From Nitrospira defluvii (GTDB lineage Bacteria; Nitrospirota; Nitrospiria; Nitrospirales; Nitrospiraceae), in the NCBI RefSeq assembly GCF_905220995.1, contig NZ_CAJNBJ010000017.1, forward strand, positions 62,001-126,000: a stretch of DNA of 64,000 bases, in the 5' to 3' direction. Both the position numbers and the translations under genes were made by a program. A model generated the notes under the pieces. It was not told the origin of the DNA. It made no database searches and was given only the letters and a program-made list of their open reading frames with translations. Positions within the stretch are counted from its first letter, which is position 1, and the number at the start of each line of letters is the position of its first letter. This document shows, one piece after another, positions 36,197 through 46,700 of the stretch.

Positions 36197-37299
36197 CGCG
36201 GACGGTCCACGGCGGAGATGTGTACGGCGCTGCTCGTGATGTGGGGCGAGCGCCCGATCGATTGCTCGATTTCAGCGCAAGCATTAATCCATTAGGCCCC
36301 TCACCGGCTGTCCTCCGGATGCTCACACGCTCGAGGTCACTGCTTTGCCATTATCCCGATCCGCTCTGCTGGGATCTTCGGCAGGCGCTCGCGGCTCACT
36401 GGCGCCGTGCTCCCGAGGCGATTCTCATCGGGAACGGTTCGACGGAGTTGATCCATCTTCTCCCTGATGCCCTGCAGATTCGGCATCTGCTGGTGGTCGG
36501 CCCGACCTTCTCCGAATACGCGGCGGCGATGGCACGATCCGGAGGGCGGATCAGCACGGTAATGGCCGAGTATGCGGATCACTACCGACCCAGCCTGGAA
36601 CTGGTGTTGGAGGCCTTGCGACGGGTTTCACGACCGGGTACCCGGTCGTGTCCCCTCGATGCCGTCCTGCTCTGTAATCCGAACAGTCCGACCGGCGTCG
36701 CCTGGGAGGCCACTACCGTTCGAACGCTGGCCCGCGCAGCGGCGCGCCTCGGGCTCTGGTGCGTGGTCGATGAAACGTTTGCGGACTATTGCGAGGCGGT
36801 GTCGATTCTTGGGAAGGCCCTTCCACCCAAGACCATTGTGCTGAGAAGCTTCACCAAGTTCTATGCGCTACCTGGCCTCCGTGTGGGGTATGCGGTCGCG
36901 CATCCCGCTGTGACGAAGCAACTCAGTGCGCAGCAACCTCCATGGTCGGTGAACATGTTGGCGCAGCGAGCTGCCATGGTGGCCTTGCGGGACGATCGAC
37001 ATCGCCGGCGCAGTCTGCAATTCATGGATCGGGAACGGACCAGGCTGCAGCGGGCACTTGAACGGCTGTCCGGCGTCCGGGTGTTTCCAGCCAAGGCGAA
37101 TTTCATCCTGTTGGAACTGCCGGTCGGGCACAAGGCGACACAGGTGGTCTCGGTACTGCGACGGCGAGGGGTGCTCCTCCGTGACTGCTCGAAGGTCCCG
37201 GGGTTGAATGACCGCTCGCTGCGGGTGGCGGTACGAACGAGAAGTGAGAATGATCGACTCCTGAAGGCCTTGTCGTTCATCGGACGAGTGGCAGAATGA
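36193..37299 (+). CDS. cobC: Threonine-phosphate decarboxylase-like PLP enzyme (CobC/CobD_Se)
   Basis: A 368-aa fold-type I PLP-dependent enzyme related to histidinol-phosphate aminotransferase. In this context it should be L-threonine-O-3-phosphate decarboxylase, which supplies aminopropanol phosphate for CbiB. HGGDVYGAA is the typical N-terminus, NPNSPTG and K222 in SFTKFYALPGLRVGY bind PLP. ATG 36193 overlaps the cbiB stop and its own stop overlaps cbiZ. A role as histidinol-phosphate aminotransferase is less likely given the operon. Confidence 0.9.
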   Translation: MTRTVHGGDVYGAARDVGRAPDRLLDFSASINPLGPSPAVLRMLTRSRSLLCHYPDPLCWDLRQALAAHWRRAPEAILIGNGSTELIHLLPDALQIRHLLVVGPTFSEYAAAMARSGGRISTVMAEYADHYRPSLELVLEALRRVSRPGTRSCPLDAVLLCNPNSPTGVAWEATTVRTLARAAARLGLWCVVDETFADYCEAVSILGKALPPKTIVLRSFTKFYALPGLRVGYAVAHPAVTKQLSAQQPPWSVNMLAQRAAMVALRDDRHRRRSLQFMDRERTRLQRALERLSGVRVFPAKANFILLELPVGHKATQVVSVLRRRGVLLRDCSKVPGLNDRSLRVAVRTRSENDRLLKALSFIGRVAE

Positions 37300-38027
37300 G
37301 CGGACGTCCGCCGGATCGCTTGGCAACCACATCGCGTGTCACCCGCGACACGTTGATCGTCGACTTAGGCAGTCGTATGCGTGTCCTGTCCTCCGCGCCG
37401 CGGGGCGGAGGTCTGCGAACCACTCGCTACATTCTCAATCACCAGGTGGCGTCCAATCCCTCGTCGAACGTCGAAGGGAGACCCTGGGAGCATCCTTCCC
37501 GGTATCTGAGGCGTCTGGCCGGGCTACTCGGTGTTGAGGCGGATTGCGTCGGCCTAATGACGGCGGTGCCAATGACACAGGTGGTGAGCTGTCTAGAGGA
37601 ACGGGATGGGCTCTGGGTGGAATGTTTTGCCACGGTCGGGGTCACCAATGCCGTGCGGGCCGGTGAACGGCCGAGCCATCGGGACGGACATGCCCGGCAA
37701 GGCAAGGCAGGGACGATCAATCTCATTATCGTGACGAACGCCTGCCTCGCGGCTCCGGCACTGGTCGGCGTGGTGCAGGTTGCCACGGAGGCCAAGACGG
37801 GCGTCCTACGTGATCACGCCGTTCCCAGCTGGACCGGTTCGCCCGGCGCGACAGGGACGGGGACGGATGCGGTGGTCGCCGCCTGTGCCCTGCGCGGGCA
37901 TGGGCCGTGGCATTCGTACGCGGGCACACATACCGATCTTGGTTCTATGATCGGTCTGGTGGTCCGCGACTGTGTGGCCGAAGGGCTTGCACGCGCCGCG
38001 CAATGGACCGCGACGCATCGCCGCTGA
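37296..38027 (+). CDS. cbiZ: Adenosylcobinamide amidohydrolase (CbiZ)
   Basis: A 243-aa member of the CbiZ family. CbiZ cleaves the aminopropanol arm of adenosylcobinamide (or pseudo-B12) to give adenosylcobyric acid, which CbiB can use again. Key segments are GLRTTRYILNHQV, NAVRAGE, GTINLIIVTNACLA, ATEAKTGVLRDH and ATGTGTDAVVAAC. It overlaps cobC by four bases. CbiZ is best known from archaea and is less common in bacteria that also have CobU, so it points to corrinoid remodelling. Confidence 0.9.
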   Translation: MSGRPPDRLATTSRVTRDTLIVDLGSRMRVLSSAPRGGGLRTTRYILNHQVASNPSSNVEGRPWEHPSRYLRRLAGLLGVEADCVGLMTAVPMTQVVSCLEERDGLWVECFATVGVTNAVRAGERPSHRDGHARQGKAGTINLIIVTNACLAAPALVGVVQVATEAKTGVLRDHAVPSWTGSPGATGTGTDAVVAACALRGHGPWHSYAGTHTDLGSMIGLVVRDCVAEGLARAAQWTATHRR

Positions 38028-38043
38028 TGTCTGGAAGAGTTCG

Positions 38044-39615
38044 ATGCCTCACTCTGCACGTGCCATAGCCATAGCCGTCCTGGGAACTGGTTCCGATGTC
38101 GGAAAGAGCCTGGTGGTCGCCGGTCTCTGTCGATTGCTGCATCGGGCAGGCATCAGGGTGGCGCCGTTCAAAGCGCAGAACATGTCGCTGAACTCGTTCG
38201 TCACTCCGGAAGGCGGAGAAATCGGGCGTGCTCAAGCGTTGCAGGCCGAGGCGTGCGGCCTGGCCCCCCATGTGGACATGAATCCCATTCTGCTGAAACC
38301 GGAATCCGATGCCAGGGCGCAGGTGGTGGTCCAGGGACGTGTGTATTCGACGTTGGATGCACAGGCGTACTTTTCGCGCGGCCGGAATTCGGAATTGTTC
38401 CAGGCAGTGCGGAGCAGTTACGAGCGGCTCGCCGCGCACTATGACGTGATCGTGATTGAAGGGGCCGGAAGCGCTGCCGAAGTGAATCTGCGCGACCGTG
38501 ACTTGGTTAACTGGTCGACGGTGGAATTGTCGGATGCCCGGGTTGTCTTGGTCGGCGATATCGATCGAGGCGGCGTATTCGCCCAATTGATCGGCACGCT
38601 GGATCTCATTGCGCCGGAGGAACGCGCTCGGGTCTGCGGGCTCGTGATCAACAAATTTCGCGGCGACAGCGCGCTCTTTGCAGACGGGGTTCGCTTTCTT
38701 CGCGAGCGGACGGGGATTCCGGTGCTTGGTGTGCTGCCCTTTCTCCGCGACCTCACGCTGGATCAGGAGGACAGCCTGGATGTCGAGATTCGGCGTCAGG
38801 CGGCCTTTGCGGACGATCGCGTCAACATTGCGGTCTTGCTGCTGCCGCACATGAGCAACTTTACCGATTTCAACATGCTGACCCAAGAGGCCGATGTGGC
38901 CCTTCGGTACGTGGCGACGCCGGCCGAGGCAGCAGGAGCTGATGCGGTGATCATTCCCGGGTCGAAGAGCACGTTGACAGACCTGACCTATCTGCGCGGG
39001 AAGGGGTTTGACGCGGTCGTCCAAGACCATGTCCGTGGCGGAGGGGAGTTGGTCGGGATCTGCGGCGGGTACCAAATGTTAGGGAATCGGATTGCCGACC
39101 CCGATGGCGTCGAGACCGGCGGCGAGGCAGACGGCTTGGGATTGTTACAGACATACACCATCATGATGCCTGAAAAAATCACCGAGCAGGTGGAGGCCTC
39201 AGCGCTGCACCTTGATGATGCGGGATCGGTGTCGGTTCGTGGGTACCTCATTCATATGGGGCGAACGGACCCCGGCCCCCATCGTTCCTGTTTCCACCTC
39301 GAAGGGAGACCGGCGCGGTCCGTCGATCAGCTTCAGGCAGGTGCACCCGATGCCGGCTCATCGGACGGAGCAGTGCGGGATGATGGGCTGGTCTGGGGGA
39401 CCTATATTCACGGGTTGTTCGATCAGTCGCCATTCCGGCGTGCCTGGCTGAATCGGTTACGTCGTAGAAAGGGACTCCCGCCGATCGAGCTTGTGCGTTC
39501 CCAACAGGTGAACGACACACAACGGCATGCGTTGGATCGCTGGGCCGATCATGTTGAGCAGCACCTCGATCTCACCCCGATCTGGGCTATCCTCCGTTCA
39601 CAGACGGGTGGCTAG
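38044..39615 (+). CDS. cbiP: Cobyric acid synthase (CbiP/CobQ)
   Basis: A 523-aa amidotransferase that converts adenosylcobyrinic a,c-diamide to adenosylcobyric acid by amidating positions b, d, e and g. The P-loop is GTGSDVGKS (from residue 14) and KAQNMSLNSFVTPEGGEIGRAQALQAEA is nearly invariant. C340 in GICGGYQML is the glutaminase nucleophile, with TYIHGLFD near the end. The start is ATG 38044. It is the last gene of the cobalamin run. Confidence 0.96.
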   Translation: MPHSARAIAIAVLGTGSDVGKSLVVAGLCRLLHRAGIRVAPFKAQNMSLNSFVTPEGGEIGRAQALQAEACGLAPHVDMNPILLKPESDARAQVVVQGRVYSTLDAQAYFSRGRNSELFQAVRSSYERLAAHYDVIVIEGAGSAAEVNLRDRDLVNWSTVELSDARVVLVGDIDRGGVFAQLIGTLDLIAPEERARVCGLVINKFRGDSALFADGVRFLRERTGIPVLGVLPFLRDLTLDQEDSLDVEIRRQAAFADDRVNIAVLLLPHMSNFTDFNMLTQEADVALRYVATPAEAAGADAVIIPGSKSTLTDLTYLRGKGFDAVVQDHVRGGGELVGICGGYQMLGNRIADPDGVETGGEADGLGLLQTYTIMMPEKITEQVEASALHLDDAGSVSVRGYLIHMGRTDPGPHRSCFHLEGRPARSVDQLQAGAPDAGSSDGAVRDDGLVWGTYIHGLFDQSPFRRAWLNRLRRRKGLPPIELVRSQQVNDTQRHALDRWADHVEQHLDLTPIWAILRSQTGG

Positions 39616-40006
39616 GCGCTGACTGCAGTACGAGCTCACCTGCCGGTCATTTTGACGCTTCTCTTCCAAAGCGACCAAACTTTGGCGCTCCCTTCGAAAT
39701 CTTGAACAGCGGCAGATGTGGATTCGTTGCGTGGACCGTATGGGGTCTCGTTCGCCCTCCACACTGAATCATCCGCAAAATCGCTGACTTCATGCATGGG
39801 CCTCTACCTGCTTCCTTTGCCCTACGTATGTGTTTTGACTGGCACCAATTGTGCACAGGTCTGGCCGGGGTCACAGGGGGCCGGCGCGGGCTCCCCGTGT
39901 CCGGAAAATTGTCAATCGATAGATTTGCGCTATCTTTGACAATAGATCAGCGGACTTAGGAGATGGCCTGTTCCGGGTGACCGGGAGGCAGAGAGAAGGA
40001 GGGGCC
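39616..40006 (+). other. Intergenic region between cbiP and the haem protein
   Basis: I see no credible gene here. The only clear structure is an imperfect palindrome at 39908-39943. Short open frames on both strands (for example 39718-39939) lack a ribosome-binding site and any family likeness. Confidence 0.6.
39908..39943. promoter_or_regulatory. Two-part inverted repeat upstream of the haem gene
   Basis: ATTGTCAA (39908-39915) pairs with TTGACAAT (39936-39943), and inside it GATAG (39918-39922) pairs with CTATC (39930-39934). The outer arm contains TTGACA on both strands. It may be an operator for a dimeric regulator, a promoter element, or a 5'-UTR hairpin. It lies about 64 bases before the start of the haem protein gene. 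Confidence 0.45.
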
Positions 40007-40741
40007 ATGGCGAACCATTGCATCAGCAGAATCCTGGTGGCGGTACTGACGGCGACAAGTATCGGGACGGCCGTGCCCGCATCGGCCAATACCGAAGTGG
40101 AAACGGCTGAACTGCTCATCAAACTGGTGCAAGTCGGACGCGGCGTCCTCTCCGAAAATCAAGCGATTATCAACGACTCCAGCAAAGGCGAGAAGGGATT
40201 CACCGGCGACTTCGTCGCCAACCAGGTGATCGAACGCTTTCGTAAGGCGACCAAGATCGATTTGAGCCGCCCTGCGACGGTGCCGCAAGGGCCGTTGTTC
40301 TTAGCCATGGTGGAATCAGAAAAAGAAGTGATCGATGAGGCGCAGCCCGTGATCAACAAGCAGGGCGTCGGATTTAAGGGCATGATCCCCGCTGTTTTCG
40401 CTAGGAAATCCGGGGAGCGGTTCTTCCGGAAGACCGGGATTCGGGTGAAATTGACCAGCACGGACTATCGTTATCCCGGAAATCGCCCCGATGACTTTGA
40501 AGCCGAAGTGTTGAGACTCTTTGCCGACACGCGCCATCCCAAGGGGCAGCCGTACAGCAGGACCACGATGCTCGACGGTCGGCCGGTGCTGCGCATGATG
40601 GATCCGGAATATGCCGCGACCACATGCCTCAGCTGTCACGGCAATCCAAAGGGTGACCGTGATGTGACCGGCGCCAAGAAAGAGGGATGGCATGAAGGGG
40701 ATCTCGCCGGCGCCATCAGCATTGTCATTCCGATGAAATAG
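40007..40741 (+). CDS. Periplasmic Tll0287-like (DUF3365) c-type haem protein
   Basis: A 244-aa protein with a Sec signal peptide (cleavage near ASANT) and one haem c motif, CLSCH (C207-H211), close to the C-terminus. The body resembles the Tll0287-like haem domain, which is also found as the sensor part of some histidine kinases and chemoreceptors. AAGGAGG precedes ATG 40007; the frame is open from 39977. Only 64 bases separate it from a chemosensory operon, which suggests a redox or gas-sensing partner. That link is inference. Confidence 0.85.
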   Translation: MANHCISRILVAVLTATSIGTAVPASANTEVETAELLIKLVQVGRGVLSENQAIINDSSKGEKGFTGDFVANQVIERFRKATKIDLSRPATVPQGPLFLAMVESEKEVIDEAQPVINKQGVGFKGMIPAVFARKSGERFFRKTGIRVKLTSTDYRYPGNRPDDFEAEVLRLFADTRHPKGQPYSRTTMLDGRPVLRMMDPEYAATTCLSCHGNPKGDRDVTGAKKEGWHEGDLAGAISIVIPMK

Positions 40742-40805
40742 ACCCAGGCGCTGTGTCGGGTCAGTGATCGTCGCACACATTTAGCCGGTTTGGAGGGGGG
40801 CACGC

Positions 40806-41168
40806 ATGAGTAAGATCGTCGTCGTGGATGATTCGTACGCCGAGTTGCAGTTGATCGAAGGGTATCTCAAATCCGCCAACCATACGGTGGTCTCCTATCC
40901 CAACGCGGACAAATTGGAAGACAAGTTGGCATTGGATAAGCCGGACCTGATTGTGTTGGACGTGGTCATGCCGGGACGCAACGGATTTCAAGCCTGCCGT
41001 GACCTGAAGGGCGACGACCGCTTCAAGGGCATTCCGATCGTACTTTGTACATCGAAGGGGCAGGAGAGCGATAAGTTTTGGGGACAACAGCAGGGCGCAA
41101 ACGGCTACGTGGTGAAACCGTTCAAGGCCGAGGACCTGGTCGCCGCAGTGAAACGGGCATTGAATTAA
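40806..41168 (+). CDS. CheY/PilH-like response regulator
   Basis: A 120-aa stand-alone receiver domain. VVVDDS gives the acidic pocket, D53 within LIVLDVVMPG is the phospho-acceptor, a threonine follows in LCTSKG, and the conserved lysine is in VVKPFKAEDL. The GANGYVVKPF form and FWGQQQGA are typical of PilH. It lacks an output domain. GGAGGGG precedes the start. It opens the chemosensory operon and ends three bases before the CheW gene. Confidence 0.92.
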   Translation: MSKIVVVDDSYAELQLIEGYLKSANHTVVSYPNADKLEDKLALDKPDLIVLDVVMPGRNGFQACRDLKGDDRFKGIPIVLCTSKGQESDKFWGQQQGANGYVVKPFKAEDLVAAVKRALN

Positions 41169-41171
41169 CTC

Positions 41172-41717
41172 ATGAGCGACGTTCCCACCATTCCATCTCA
41201 ACCTGTCGCGTTACCCCAGGCTCCCGGAACCCCCGGTGCATCAAGATCCTCCGGCGCGTCGACCGACGGTCCGCTGCGGATGTGCCTGTTGACGCTCGGC
41301 GGCGAACTGTTCGCGATCGATCTTCGCCATGTCAGTGAAGTGTTCGAGGTGGAGTCCGTCACCGCCGTGCCGAGCATGCCGAGTTATCTCACGGGTGTGA
41401 CCAACCTGCGGGGAACCGTCATCACTCTGGTGGATTTGCGGGGAAGCCTTGGCCTCTCGGCCGGACAATCGTTGCTCCCATTCGCGGTTGTGGTCCGTTA
41501 CGGCCCGAGGCAAGTCGGCGTGCTCGTCGACCACGTTCCGGAAATTCACACGGTCACGCGTGAGCAACTGCTGCCCGCCATGCAGGCCGGGCCTGCCGGG
41601 GCGCGCCCCTGTGTGTCGGCGGTGCTTCGCGTGGATCAGCGGCTCGGGGGAGTGTTGGAAGTCCCACAGGTCTTTGCGCAGGTGGACGGAGGCAGTGCGG
41701 CATTCCCGGTGATGTAA
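41172..41717 (+). CDS. CheW-like coupling protein (PilI type)
   Basis: A 181-aa CheW-domain protein with a 35-residue proline/serine-rich N-terminus. LTLGGELFAIDLRHVSEVFEV opens the domain, and YLTGVTNLRGTVITLVDLRGSLGL is the core motif of CheW proteins. VLVDHVPEIHTVT fits the second half. It should bridge the receptor at 41814 and the CheA at 43736. It is one of three CheW-type genes here. Confidence 0.92.
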   Translation: MSDVPTIPSQPVALPQAPGTPGASRSSGASTDGPLRMCLLTLGGELFAIDLRHVSEVFEVESVTAVPSMPSYLTGVTNLRGTVITLVDLRGSLGLSAGQSLLPFAVVVRYGPRQVGVLVDHVPEIHTVTREQLLPAMQAGPAGARPCVSAVLRVDQRLGGVLEVPQVFAQVDGGSAAFPVM

Positions 41718-41813
41718 CCGACTACGCCATACAGGTTCGACGGCCGCGCGAGCAGGCAGCAGACCGACCGGCCGGCGAATCGCTGGAACAGCAGTAACAA
41801 GGAGGAGCGCACG

Positions 41814-43688
41814 ATGATCGGCCAAGGCATCACGAATCGATTTCAGGACATGAAGACACGGTCGAAGCTGTTTCTCGGCTTCGGTCTGGTCAGTCTCATC
41901 ATCATGATCATGGCCAGTGTCGGTGTGTTCACTCTGCGCCAGCTCAGCACGCACTCCCAAACGGTGTATGCGGACTACACGGTGCCGTTGGCCGATTTCG
42001 CGCAGATGGGAACCGCGCTGACCAAACATCATCAAATCCTGCTGGACGTGGCCGCGGCGACAAAACAGGCAGACTTTGCCCAAGACGCGGCGAAACTCCC
42101 CGCGTTGAAGGCGGAGATTGAGAAGGCGGTCAACCATTACAAGGGCACCAACCTGCGGGTGTCTCGGACGGGGCGGGATGAACAGGCGGACCTGACTCTG
42201 TTCGAGCCGGCGTTGAAAAAATACTTTCAGGATGCCGACGGCGCGTTGAGCGCGATGGCCGACAGTTTCGATCGCAACACCCTCTCCGCCTCCCAAGCCG
42301 AGCAAATGCGCGCGCTCGGCGTCCTGGCACTGACGGTCAACCTGACCCCGTCGTTCGAAAACGTCGTGAGGCGCCACAATGAGCAGGTGACGACCATTGA
42401 GGCGATTGCCAAAGACCTCAACGAAGATGCGCAGACGCTTGCGACCAACGGTACGTTTATTCTCGTGGTCGGTGGTGTGGTGGCGGTGGCACTCGGGTTA
42501 TTCGTCGGATACCTCCTGGCGACGTTCTTGTCTCGTAACATCACGCACATCGCCAACGTGGCGACCCAGGCCGCCGGCGGAAACCTGCAGGCACGCGCGA
42601 AGATTGAGTCTCACGATGAGTTGGGGCAAATGGCCATTGCCTTTAACTCGATGCTCGACCGTATTACCGCGCTGGTGTCGACAGAAGAAGAACGCGACCT
42701 CATGCAGAAGCGCCTGATGCAATTTCTTGTGCTCGTGTCCGAGGTCGGTAAAGGAGACCTGACCAAGCGAGGCGAGGTGACGGCCGATATGTTCGGAAAC
42801 CTGGCCGACGGGTTCAACTTGATGATTGCTCGGTTCGGACAGTTGTTGAAACAGGTGCGGGAAGCGGCGGATCGGGTGAACAAGTCGGCTGGAACCTTGC
42901 GGGATTCAGCCGGACAGATGTCCGGCACGGCCAGGGCCCAGGCGGAGGAGTCGGTACGAACCTTGGGCGCGGTCGAACAGTTGGCCGCTGGTATGCGCCA
43001 GGTTGCCACCACGGCCGGTGCATCATCCGAGTCCGCGAAGCAGGTGTTGTCTGCGACCGAGCGCGGAAACGTCGCGGTGCAGGAAACGGTGCGCGACATG
43101 CAGAGTATCCGCTCCGCGGTGCAACGCATGTCGAAGCAGGTGAAAGGTCTCGGTGACCGGTCACTCGAAATTTCGCAGATCGTGTCGACGATTCGAGACA
43201 TCGCCAATCAAACCAACCTCCTCGCGCTCAATGCCGCCATCGAGGCGGCGGGCGCAGGTGAGGCCGGTGCACGGTTCGCCGTCGTGGCGGACCAAGTCCG
43301 GAAATTGGCGGAAAGTTCCACTCAAGCCACCCGCGAAATCGCCGACCTGGTGAAAGTCATTCAGAGCGAAACGCAGGACGCGGTGGTGGCGATGGAGCAC
43401 GAAACTCAAGCGGTGGAAGCCGGATCGGCCTCCGCTCTTCGAACCGGTGACGTGTTCGCAGAAATTTCCGACATCGCGAAACGCTCATCCGAATTGGCAC
43501 AAACCATCGCCGGTGCGGCATCCGACCAAACGGCCTCGACGGAAAAAGTCGGTCGAGCGATTAAGGAGTTTACCGGCGGGGCCGTGGCGACCCAGAAGCA
43601 GACGGACTCGACCCGGTTGACCATTGAAGACATGGCTAAACTGGCCGAAGGTCTCAACTCGTCGGTCGCCCAGTTCAAGCTGGTGTAG
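41814..43688 (+). CDS. Methyl-accepting chemotaxis protein, PilJ-like
   Basis: A 624-aa receptor. Helices at about 19-41 and 214-238 flank a four-helix-bundle-type periplasmic domain. HAMP sequences follow, and a second HAMP-like segment ([16 protein letters not shown]) resembles PilJ. The cytoplasmic hairpin tip holds [21 protein letters not shown] and [17 protein letters not shown], the MCP signature. No pentapeptide for CheR binding is seen at the C-terminus, and no CheR or CheB gene is nearby. GGAGGAG precedes ATG 41814. Confidence 0.94.
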   Translation: MIGQGITNRFQDMKTRSKLFLGFGLVSLIIMIMASVGVFTLRQLSTHSQTVYADYTVPLADFAQMGTALTKHHQILLDVAAATKQADFAQDAAKLPALKAEIEKAVNHYKGTNLRVSRTGRDEQADLTLFEPALKKYFQDADGALSAMADSFDRNTLSASQAEQMRALGVLALTVNLTPSFENVVRRHNEQVTTIEAIAKDLNEDAQTLATNGTFILVVGGVVAVALGLFVGYLLATFLSRNITHIANVATQAAGGNLQARAKIESHDELGQMAIAFNSMLDRITALVSTEEERDLMQKRLMQFLVLVSEVGKGDLTKRGEVTADMFGNLADGFNLMIARFGQLLKQVREAADRVNKSAGTLRDSAGQMSGTARAQAEESVRTLGAVEQLAAGMRQVATTAGASSESAKQVLSATERGNVAVQETVRDMQSIRSAVQRMSKQVKGLGDRSLEISQIVSTIRDIANQTNLLALNAAIEAAGAGEAGARFAVVADQVRKLAESSTQATREIADLVKVIQSETQDAVVAMEHETQAVEAGSASALRTGDVFAEISDIAKRSSELAQTIAGAASDQTASTEKVGRAIKEFTGGAVATQKQTDSTRLTIEDMAKLAEGLNSSVAQFKLV

Positions 43689-43735
43689 GAACATTCTAGA
43701 AGAGCGGTGTTGCCGCTCGGATGTGAAGTGACGCG

Positions 43736-46700
43736 ATGAGCGCTGACTTTGATCGCGACCAGCTGTTGGACATCTTCGTCGCTGAAGCCGGTGACGATAT
43801 GGCGCAGTTCTGGAAGGCCTTGCACCCAGAGGGGAAGGCGGTTCCTGCCCCTGCCGACGTCGCGAATTTGCACACGGTCGGACATAAATTGAAGGGGGCA
43901 GCGCTGCTGTACGGGTTTCCAGGCCTCGGTCGACTGGGCGCCTTGCTGGAGGAGACTCTGGAGCGAGTCGGGGAGATTGCTCCCGACACATGGCCCCTGG
44001 CCCTGCAGGTGATGCGTGAGATCGTCGACTCCTTCAGGACGCAAGTCGCACACATCGGGCGTGGAGGAGGGGAAGACGATTCCGTGGTCGAGGGATTTGT
44101 CCGTCGCTGTGCCGAGCTGCTGCCTATGGCGGCAGTGGAGGCCGCAGCAGATTCGGTCCAAGCCGTGGCTGGGCCCTCCGACGACTATCTTATCCCGGTC
44201 ATCGATGACGAAGTCTTGTCCTACTTCTCTCCCGAAGCGGAAGATTATCTCAACACCATTCAGACGCTGCTCCGGCGGTTGGAGCAAGACCTGGCGGATG
44301 TCGATACGATCCATCAGTTGTACCGAGTCGCACACACGCTCAAGGGATCTGCCTATACGGTCGGATGTCAAGTGGTGGGGGATGTGGCCTATCCTCTCGA
44401 AACCTGTATGACCGCGGTCCGTGAAGGAAACGCCGGTATGGCGCCGCATTGGATTGCAACGATTCGGCATGCCGTGGACGTCATGCGGGCATTGATGGCG
44501 AGAGACCCGAAGCAGTTGCCGAAGTTACGACAGGACGTCCCCTGTATCCTGACCATGCTGCGAGACTTGCAGCATGGTCAGGGCCAGTCCAGCGGTCACG
44601 AAAAAGCCGGAGAGTCGCAGGATCAGCTCTCTTCGCCGGTGGCGCCGACACCAGCAGCTGAATCACCATTGCCTGTCCAATCTGCGGCGGCGAATCACGA
44701 AGAAGAACTTTCCGAGGCCTACTTGGTGCCGTCGCTCGATGCGGAGGTCATTTCGTACTTCGCTCCGGAAGCTCAGGAGTATCTGGACAGTCTTGAGACC
44801 GATCTGTTGCGAGTGGACAAGGATGCGGCCAACCCAGACACGATCCATCAGTTATTTCGCACGGCTCACACGTTGAAGGGATCCGCCTATACCGTCGGTT
44901 TTCACTCGATCGGAGACCTGACTCATCACATCGAAGATTTCATGGGTGCGGTTCGTGAGGGGCGTCTAGAGTTTCGTCCCGGCCATACGGATGTGTTACT
45001 GCGTGCGATCGATGTGATCCGAAGCCTCATGCGTCGTGATCCGTCCGTCCTGAGTCGAACCAGACAGCGGTTCGCAGCGTCGTTACTGGAACTGACGAGC
45101 TTGGGCGGGGCCTCCCCAATGATGGATTCTGTGCCGGAATCTTCGCAGAGAGTTGCCGAGGCGATGTCTCAGGCTGAGGCTTCTGAACACGACGGCGCGG
45201 AATCGGTCACATCAGGGGAAGGAAAACCGGGAGAAGAGCGAGAGGTGATCCGAGTCAGTCGCGATCGCCTGGAACGTCTGTTGAATCTGGTCGGCGAATT
45301 GGTCATCGATCGAGGCCGTCTCGAACAACGTCTACGGACGTTGAATCAATTGGCCATGCAAGTCTTGGCCAACAAGAACCGTTTGACCGATGCGGTGCGC
45401 ACCTTTGAGGATAAACATACCTTTTCATTCCAGCCGTCTCCGGCGCCTGCCGAGGGGGCAATGCCTCCTGAGGTGTCGGGCATCAGCGATTTCGGCAGCC
45501 TGGAGTTTGATCGGTACGACGACTTCAATATTCTCGCACGCCGAATCAGCGAAGTGACCGCCGATATCTCCGAATCCATGGCACAGCTTTCCGGATCGAT
45601 CCACCGCGCGCAAGACGACATGGGGTCCTTACAGCAACTGACCCTGAGCATGCGAGATGAAATCGCCCGCGCGCGTATGGTGCCGATCGGGACACCCTTT
45701 ACCCGGTTTCGTCGTGCTGCTCGGGAAATGGCCAGAGCCACGGGGAAGGAGGTCAATTTAGTGACCTCCGGTGAACATACCGAAATCGATACCGGTGTCG
45801 TGGAGCGGTTGGTCGATCCGTTGGTTCATCTGGTGCGAAATGCGGTGTATCACGGTATCGAACCGGCGACCGTCCGTGTTGCGCAGGGGAAACCCTCCGC
45901 AGGCACGATATATCTTCACGCCGCCCATCGAGGCAACTCGGTGCTGATTGAAGTTGAGGACGATGGGGTCGGACTCGACCTCGCCAAGATCCGAGCGAAA
46001 GCGGTGAAATTGGGGTTGGTGAGGCAGGACGTCGCCGAGACACTTCCCGAGAGCGAAGTGATCAAATTCATCTTCTTGCCGGGTTTCTCCACCGCTGATG
46101 CCGTCGGCGGGCAGGCGGGACGCGGCGTCGGTATGGATGTGGTGAAGCGCGTTATCGAGACAATGAACGGCCACATCGAAGTGGAGTCGGTGTACGGGCA
46201 GGGCACGAAATTTACGATGCATCTGCCGCTCACCTTGTTGATCGCCACGGCGCTGCTGGTGCGGGTCGGCGGTGAGCGATACGCGATTCCACTTCCGAGC
46301 GTGAGAGAAGTCACGATGTCTGCCTCGTCGATGGTGCAGCAGATGGGGGATCGCTCCGTTCTGCAGATCGGTGACGAAGCGATTGAGATCTATCCGCTGG
46401 CAAGTCTCATCCGCCGTGAGGCAGGCACCATTCATGGAGTGTCGCCTGTGGTCGTCGTGCGTACCTCAACCGGGGTGCTCGGGTGCGCGGTGGACGAGCT
46501 GCTGGGGCGACAGGAAATCGTCATTAAATCTCTGGGCGGACTGAAACCGTATGAGCGATCGGTGTTTGGCGGTGCCACGATTGACCCGGAAGGCCGGGTG
46601 ATTCTGGTGTTGGACGTCAGCCGTCTGACGACGCGCGAGTATCATGACCCGTTGTCACACACCCACGCCTTGGGCCTGGCGGGCAATGCGGAGCCACCGT

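Noticed and set aside
40742-40763. GACCC/GGGTC hairpin after the haem gene
   Set aside because: A 5-bp stem with a large loop and no T-run; too weak to call a terminator.
41241-42377. 378-codon open frame antisense to the CheW and MCP genes
   Set aside because: It spans two well-supported plus-strand genes and is His/Arg/Gln-rich, as expected for a shadow frame.
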